64,000 nt of DNA from assembly GCA_949425635.1 (NCBI GenBank), contig CASPWD010000001.1, forward strand, positions 62,001 to 126,000, read 5' to 3'. The notes beneath the pieces are model-generated. The model saw only the letters and a program-made list of their open reading frames with translations. It ran no database searches and had not been told where the DNA came from. Source of the stretch: an uncultured Bacilli bacterium. GTDB lineage: Bacteria > Bacillota_I > Bacilli_A > RF39 > UBA660. This document shows positions 59,081 through 64,000 of this stretch, piece after piece. Position numbers and translations under genes: made by a program. Numbering within the stretch: position 1 is the stretch's first letter; the number at the start of each line of letters is the position of its first letter.

Positions 59081-61597
59081 TTAATTTATTACAACTGGAA
59101 TTATAGTTTTTTCAACACCATTAACCACAGTTTTTTCAACGTCACCTACAACAGTTAAAGTTGCATTTCTCTGTATCAACATTTCCATTTGGCCATAATT
59201 TCCTACTCCTGTGACATTTTCAATATATGCAGCTTTACCAGAATTAGGTGGAACAACGATTTGAAGTATAATATTATGATCGTTTTGTTTCATACCATAA
59301 TTCATTGCCTCTACTATACTACTACTTTGATAACCAGCAGTACTAAATGAACTTCCTACCTTTAAAGAATCAACATCTATTTTTACATGACCATCATACA
59401 AATCTTTCAAACCTCTATAAGTAACTATTGCATCATCATAACTAGCACTAGCAATAAAGTCATCCAGTCCCTTTAAAATTGAACCATCTGCTGTTGTAAA
59501 AATTCTATTTTTACCATGCAATCCAGAAATTAAATTTTGAATATCATCTATGGAAGAAAACGATTCTCTGGCATTCCTTAAACCTGTAGAAGTTGAAAAA
59601 GTAGTATCATTTAACCAAGCATTTATTTCAAAACCACCACACCTAGTATAATTAAATATTGAATTTAATTGTTCAGGAGTAGCTGCCCTTGCTAAAGAAT
59701 CCGCTACACCATTATTAGCCAAGTTAATAGCAGTTTGCTTTTGGGCATCTGTTAAAAAAGGGGCAAAATCATTTAACATATCAACAATATCTATATTTCC
59801 AGCACTGCCTCCGTATTTTTTTAACACTTGTTCAAGTTGATCATTAAATTCAGGAGTTAAAGCATTTGCTCTAAATAATTCACTTCTATGATTTTTTGCT
59901 GACTCTATAATATACAACTTGCTATCACCAAGATATATCGCCGCATCCATTTTAGATCCCAATGTTATGGTATCTATGCCATTTTGTTTTAAATAAGCCT
60001 GTAGACTGATTCCTTGATTTTGCATTTCTTGTAAATTATCTAAATAATTTTTTACTAGTATTTCACCTTGACTTAGTTGTCTAACAGGTGCTGATTTTAT
60101 GGCTTGGTCAATTGTATCATCAACAACTGGAAGAGGCTGAGTAATAGCTAAATCTTCATCCTTAATTATTGGAATTTCTTGAGTTTTTATCAGCTCTTCA
60201 TCTATTACAGGTAATGGCTGAGTTACATCTAATTTTGCGGTTTTTACACTTTTATAAATATCTGGTATTTCCGTTAGTAAACTAATTGATCCACCAACTA
60301 AAGCATTAACTCCTACTCCAGTCCATCCACCATTATATCTAAACATTGCATCATATTTTTCTGTAAATGTTAAATCATCCCAAGTTTTATTAGATATCTG
60401 ATTACCATTTTCATCATAATTAACTAAATACATTATTTGTGCTAAATTATTCTCATTGGGTGTATAAATCATTTGCATTAGTGGATTAATAAATGAACTT
60501 GAAGCACTATCTATCGAATCTAATGTTACATGTGCTCCTGTTGTTAAAAGTTGACCTCCAACACCAGACAAGCCAGTAAATTTCAATCCATTTATTGCCG
60601 AACCAAGGAACATTTCTCCACCTTCCCATGCAGCCATTGCTCCTCCATAGGCTAAACCTTCTCCTAAAGATGCTCCATCTGCCCATGCATTTTGGGTATT
60701 CCTTCCAAAACCAGCAAATGTTGCAATTCCCGCATTCATAACAGATTGCTTTGTTATTTCTACTGTCGCTACATGACCTAAATTTAAAGTGGCTAATGTA
60801 CTTGCGCTAGCACTCGTTCCAGCTGCTGTTGCGCCTGTTCCAGCGGTTGCCGCTCCACCAATTCCTGCTGTAGCTAAGCTTAACAATATTATTCCACCAA
60901 CATATCCTACACCATCTGCAACCTTATATGCAGCTCCTGTTGATTTAAAAGGGGCATAAGCATACTCGTCCAAAGCTTTTCCGATTGCATTATTCTGATG
61001 AAAATCATCAAAAGCATCAGAAACATATTTTGTGGAAACAAAATCCATTGTTTGTCCCCATACCGCCATTGTTTGTGAATGAAACTCATAACCAAAAAGT
61101 TTACTACCTAGCCAATTTATTCCATCAAACAAAGCATAAATTGGTGTATTTAGTGCTGTACCTATTATTGCTGCTGTATCTATAAGAGCTTCTCCAAACT
61201 CAAGCAATCCTTGTACAAGACCAACTACAGTATTAGCAATCGACGCATATGTTTTAACTACCTGTTCACCAAACCACGCTAATCCATTTAACAAAGTATT
61301 ACCAACTGGGGATTCTACACTATCATAAAGTTTTGCTCCTGTATTTTTAAACTGTTCTTGCCAAATTGATAACTGTTCTTTCCCTTTTACTATTCCTTCT
61401 GAAATATCTTCGCTAACTCTTTCTATTCCATCATCAATAAAAGCTGTTAAGTCCATCATAACTTCTTTTACATCTATTCCACCATCAGAATTAGCTGCTG
61501 AACCAACAAAGTTTTTCAAAGTACCTAAAAAAGAAACATTTTTAGCAGTTACGCTTCCAGAATTTATTTTTTTATTATTATATGACCCAACTTCCAT
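59081..61597 (-). CDS. Polymorphic toxin: pretoxin/Gly-zipper region plus C-terminal mono-ADP-ribosyltransferase
   Basis: C-terminus AIVTYRGLKDL (R), GSSFSTAGYQSS (STS), YGQMEMLIQR (QxE); membrane-active GGAATAGTGATAAGTSAS region; linker TQPLPVIDE...TQPLPVVDD. Confidence 0.88.
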   Translation of the reverse strand: MEVGSYNNKKINSGSVTAKNVSFLGTLKNFVGSAANSDGGIDVKEVMMDLTAFIDDGIERVSEDISEGIVKGKEQLSIWQEQFKNTGAKLYDSVESPVGNTLLNGLAWFGEQVVKTYASIANTVVGLVQGLLEFGEALIDTAAIIGTALNTPIYALFDGINWLGSKLFGYEFHSQTMAVWGQTMDFVSTKYVSDAFDDFHQNNAIGKALDEYAYAPFKSTGAAYKVADGVGYVGGIILLSLATAGIGGAATAGTGATAAGTSASASTLATLNLGHVATVEITKQSVMNAGIATFAGFGRNTQNAWADGASLGEGLAYGGAMAAWEGGEMFLGSAINGLKFTGLSGVGGQLLTTGAHVTLDSIDSASSSFINPLMQMIYTPNENNLAQIMYLVNYDENGNQISNKTWDDLTFTEKYDAMFRYNGGWTGVGVNALVGGSISLLTEIPDIYKSVKTAKLDVTQPLPVIDEELIKTQEIPIIKDEDLAITQPLPVVDDTIDQAIKSAPVRQLSQGEILVKNYLDNLQEMQNQGISLQAYLKQNGIDTITLGSKMDAAIYLGDSKLYIIESAKNHRSELFRANALTPEFNDQLEQVLKKYGGSAGNIDIVDMLNDFAPFLTDAQKQTAINLANNGVADSLARAATPEQLNSIFNYTRCGGFEINAWLNDTTFSTSTGLRNARESFSSIDDIQNLISGLHGKNRIFTTADGSILKGLDDFIASASYDDAIVTYRGLKDLYDGHVKIDVDSLKVGSSFSTAGYQSSSIVEAMNYGMKQNDHNIILQIVVPPNSGKAAYIENVTGVGNYGQMEMLIQRNATLTVVGDVEKTVVNGVEKTIIPVVIN

Positions 61598-61674
61598 CTT
61601 CTATCACGTTCTTTACCTTCATATTAATATTATAAAATAAAGACAGAATAATATAAAGTAAAATTTAAAAAGAT

Positions 61675-61701
61675 TTCTAAATCATTAGAAACCTTACTTT
61701 A
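61675..61701 (-). terminator. Rho-independent terminator
   Basis: AAGGTTTCTAatgattTAGAAATCTTTTT; overlaps the 3' end of 61694-62674. Confidence 0.55.
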
Positions 61702-62674
61702 TTTTAGAATCTTTTTTTAATTTTAATAACATTTTATTAAAATCATTACATAACTTCATTAAATATTCATTACTTTTTAAATTTTCTTTCCATCTATTCG
61801 GAATATTTTTATATGTATAAATTAATCCTGCCATAGATCCTGTGATTGCAGCCACAGTATCAGTATCATTACCAAGATTTACAGCTTTTAAAACAGCTTC
61901 ATCATACGCGCTAGAATTCAAAACGCACCATATACTTGCTTCCAATGTATCAACAACATAACCAGATGATCTTATATCATGCTCTCCAGTTTTAGCAATA
62001 CTTCCATCTAATATTCTTTTATATTTACCAATTGATTCCAAAGAATAATATTTTGTATAATCAAAAAATTTTAAATTAGCATATGCTTCTTCTTTTGTTT
62101 TACCATCTAAAAGTTCTTTTACATAATCAGAATATATTTTACAACCTAATCGACTTATCTCATGACCATGTGTTAATGAAGATAAATTATTTATAAGTTC
62201 AACCTCTTCTTCAAAATTTAAATTTTGACTATAAGAGTATAAAACAATTGGAAGAATCCTCATTAATGAGCCATTCCCATTGTCTCCATAACTGATTCCA
62301 CCACATTTTGTTGGAGTAATACCTTTTGTATAATTGTAAATGGCTTTTCTAGTTGAAATACCTATATCGAAAAAAACACCTGTTGCTGTATACTTTGAAG
62401 ATGATTCCCATTCATGAAATTTCTTCATTATATCACTATAATTAATCTCTCCACATTCTATTATAGAATCCATAGTCGCGATAGTCATTGAAGTATCATC
62501 CGACCAAGTTCCTAAAGGAACTTTATGACTTCCATACCCTTGCATATCAGTTACTGGAACTCTTTTTAAATATTCACGACTTTGAAATTCTGCAGGTACA
62601 CCTAACGCATCGCCTATTGCAAATCCAATTATACCATCTATTATTTTATTATTTTCTTCTATACTATTATGCAC
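61694..62674 (-). CDS. ADP-ribosylglycohydrolase (DraG/ARH family), different subtype from 57815-58633
   Basis: GFAIGDALGVPAEF, PLGTWSDDTSMTIAT, NLGNDTDTVAAITGSMAGL. Confidence 0.93.
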   Translation of the reverse strand: MHNSIEENNKIIDGIIGFAIGDALGVPAEFQSREYLKRVPVTDMQGYGSHKVPLGTWSDDTSMTIATMDSIIECGEINYSDIMKKFHEWESSSKYTATGVFFDIGISTRKAIYNYTKGITPTKCGGISYGDNGNGSLMRILPIVLYSYSQNLNFEEEVELINNLSSLTHGHEISRLGCKIYSDYVKELLDGKTKEEAYANLKFFDYTKYYSLESIGKYKRILDGSIAKTGEHDIRSSGYVVDTLEASIWCVLNSSAYDEAVLKAVNLGNDTDTVAAITGSMAGLIYTYKNIPNRWKENLKSNEYLMKLCNDFNKMLLKLKKDSKIK

Positions 62675-62723
62675 TTTTAAACCTCATAACTTTCTACATT
62701 ATCTTTTTTGTTATTTCTATATG

Positions 62724-63131
62724 TCACAATTGCCTCCCATTACTCAAACTGGGATCTTTTTCTAGAAAATAGTCCTTGAAATCAGGCAATTCTTGAAATT
62801 TCAACATCGAATCAAAGAATATTGAAACTAACTCTGGAGCATTTATCCAAGTCATTGTATCTAAATCCAATTTATGACATAAAAATGAATCTTTTTGATA
62901 TTTCAATACAAAACCATTCTCTATTATGTAATATTTACTTTTTCCATCATTTCTTTCTACTAATTTTTCATCATCTATTTCACACATCAGCACATACTGC
63001 TGAATTTTATTCATTGTGGAAAATTCTTCAGTATTGAAAGTATGTTCACCAGGAACTGCCTTTCTTATAACGAATTCACCTTTGTTGGCAGTCATTCTAT
63101 TTTCGTAAGATGTACTCATATTTTCTTTCAT
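62724..63131 (-). CDS. Toxin-associated small protein (positional equivalent of the DUF4176 gene)
   Basis: Start overlaps the stop of the ART gene by 4 nt (63128-63131); C-terminus SLSNGRQL resembles PEINGPRL of 58649-59059. Confidence 0.65.
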   Translation of the reverse strand: MKENMSTSYENRMTANKGEFVIRKAVPGEHTFNTEEFSTMNKIQQYVLMCEIDDEKLVERNDGKSKYYIIENGFVLKYQKDSFLCHKLDLDTMTWINAPELVSIFFDSMLKFQELPDFKDYFLEKDPSLSNGRQL

Positions 63132-64000
63132 TTTATATCACCATCCTGTAATGTCTTTAAATATATCAAAATTTTTCCGCCTATTTCTTTAACATCTTCT
63201 ATACTAAACTTTTGGCCCGCAGCTAACAATACTTCTTGTTCACTAGAATTAAAAGTAGATAAATCTGCACATTTTGTACCAACAGCACAATCCATTACTA
63301 AGTGAACAGGTTTATCAGCAGTTATATGACTGGTTGCAACAGGAGTTGCACTCATAAATCCTGGATCATAATAGATATCACCCTTACTTAGCAATTTTTG
63401 TAATATTACTTGAGCACTATCGCCTTGTTTAATTCCATAAGCAGATAAAGCATCCCAATTTATTCCTCTAACTAACCTAGTCGGCTCATCTAAACTCATT
63501 TGTGAAATCAAATTATTTAAATCAACTGCCGCCTTACTTTGCATAGCAACATAATCTTTTACACTCATTCCATAACTGTCTTTAAATTCTTTAAAAGTCA
63601 TTGTTAATGGAGTATCATATGTACCATAAAATGTAATCGTTTTAGCCTTTGTATCAATCATATTATTTCTTAAAATTCCATTTACTCCTTGATAATTTCC
63701 AGCGGAAAGAATAGATTCACGAGTGTATGATGTGATTAATTGTTTTTCACTATCAGACATACCATTTACCCAAGCTGTTCTTGAAGCTTCATAATGTTTT
63801 AGAAACTCTTTATAATCTTTATAATCTACAAAAGCATCAACCACTGGCAATGGTTGAGCTGCAGATAAACTTGCCTCATCGATTATAGGTAATGGTTGAG
63901 TTACAGCTAAACTTGTTTTTACACTCTTATAAATATCTGGTATTTCTGTTAATAAACTAACTGTTCCGCCAAGTGCAGTATTTACTCCTACACCTACCCA
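63128..64000 (-). CDS. Second polymorphic toxin (partial, N-terminus beyond window end) with C-terminal ADP-ribosyltransferase domain
   Basis: The frame stays open to 64000: WVGVGVNTALGGTVSLLTEIPDIYKSVKTSLAVTQPLPIIDEASLSAAQPLPVVDA..., homologous to the 59081-61597 toxin. C-terminus PTRLVRGINWD (R), GFMSAT, SSEQEVLL (ExE). The ORF-track start at 63850 is an internal TTG. Confidence 0.88.
   Translation of the reverse strand, partial: WVGVGVNTALGGTVSLLTEIPDIYKSVKTSLAVTQPLPIIDEASLSAAQPLPVVDAFVDYKDYKEFLKHYEASRTAWVNGMSDSEKQLITSYTRESILSAGNYQGVNGILRNNMIDTKAKTITFYGTYDTPLTMTFKEFKDSYGMSVKDYVAMQSKAAVDLNNLISQMSLDEPTRLVRGINWDALSAYGIKQGDSAQVILQKLLSKGDIYYDPGFMSATPVATSHITADKPVHLVMDCAVGTKCADLSTFNSSEQEVLLAAGQKFSIEDVKEIGGKILIYLKTLQDGDIK

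Noticed and set aside
63128-63850. Second ART as a short stand-alone 240-aa protein
   Set aside because: The frame is open to the window edge with homology to the toxin 1 linker; the 63850 start is an internal TTG.
1-64000. UGA-as-tryptophan recoding (Mycoplasma-like code)
   Set aside because: TGA is used as stop (e.g. the MoxR gene end) and tryptophans in conserved motifs are encoded by TGG.
1-64000. tRNA/rRNA genes, IS transposases or integrases
   Set aside because: I found no convincing tRNA, rRNA, transposase or integrase sequence in the window.

Overview
64-kb window of an AT-rich, standard-code Firmicutes/Mollicutes-like chromosome; the lineage is inferred from gene content and codon use. 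It contains:
(1) Housekeeping genes: lysS (partial, with a T-box leader), typA, gmk, an lgt-like gene, def, ybaK-like, htpG, a MoxR/DUF58/VWA/TPR (Bat-like) operon, and a cysteine synthase.
(2) An Rhs/YD-repeat polymorphic toxin locus (about 17.9-28.1 kb) with a phage tail-collar-like partner, a papain/amidase-like tip, a string of downstream immunity-like genes, and a decayed Rhs-core fossil between two of them.
(3) Two WXG/ESX-like small helical protein clusters (45.7-48.7 kb and 55.8-57.2 kb). The first is linked to peptidoglycan-hydrolase-like effectors and the second is next to two ADP-ribosyltransferase toxins, each followed by an ADP-ribosylglycohydrolase gene (57.8-64 kb).
The most striking unannotated structure is a pair of tandem tiny ORFs upstream of the cysteine synthase gene: MNKRNLLNCCCCSCISFFRVNS* and MLKKQVNTIRCCPFYIY*. 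Each has its own RBS, and each sits next to complementary segments that can mask the next Shine-Dalgarno. This looks like a two-stage cysteine-responsive translational attenuation switch. All calls come from reading the sequence; no searches were run.
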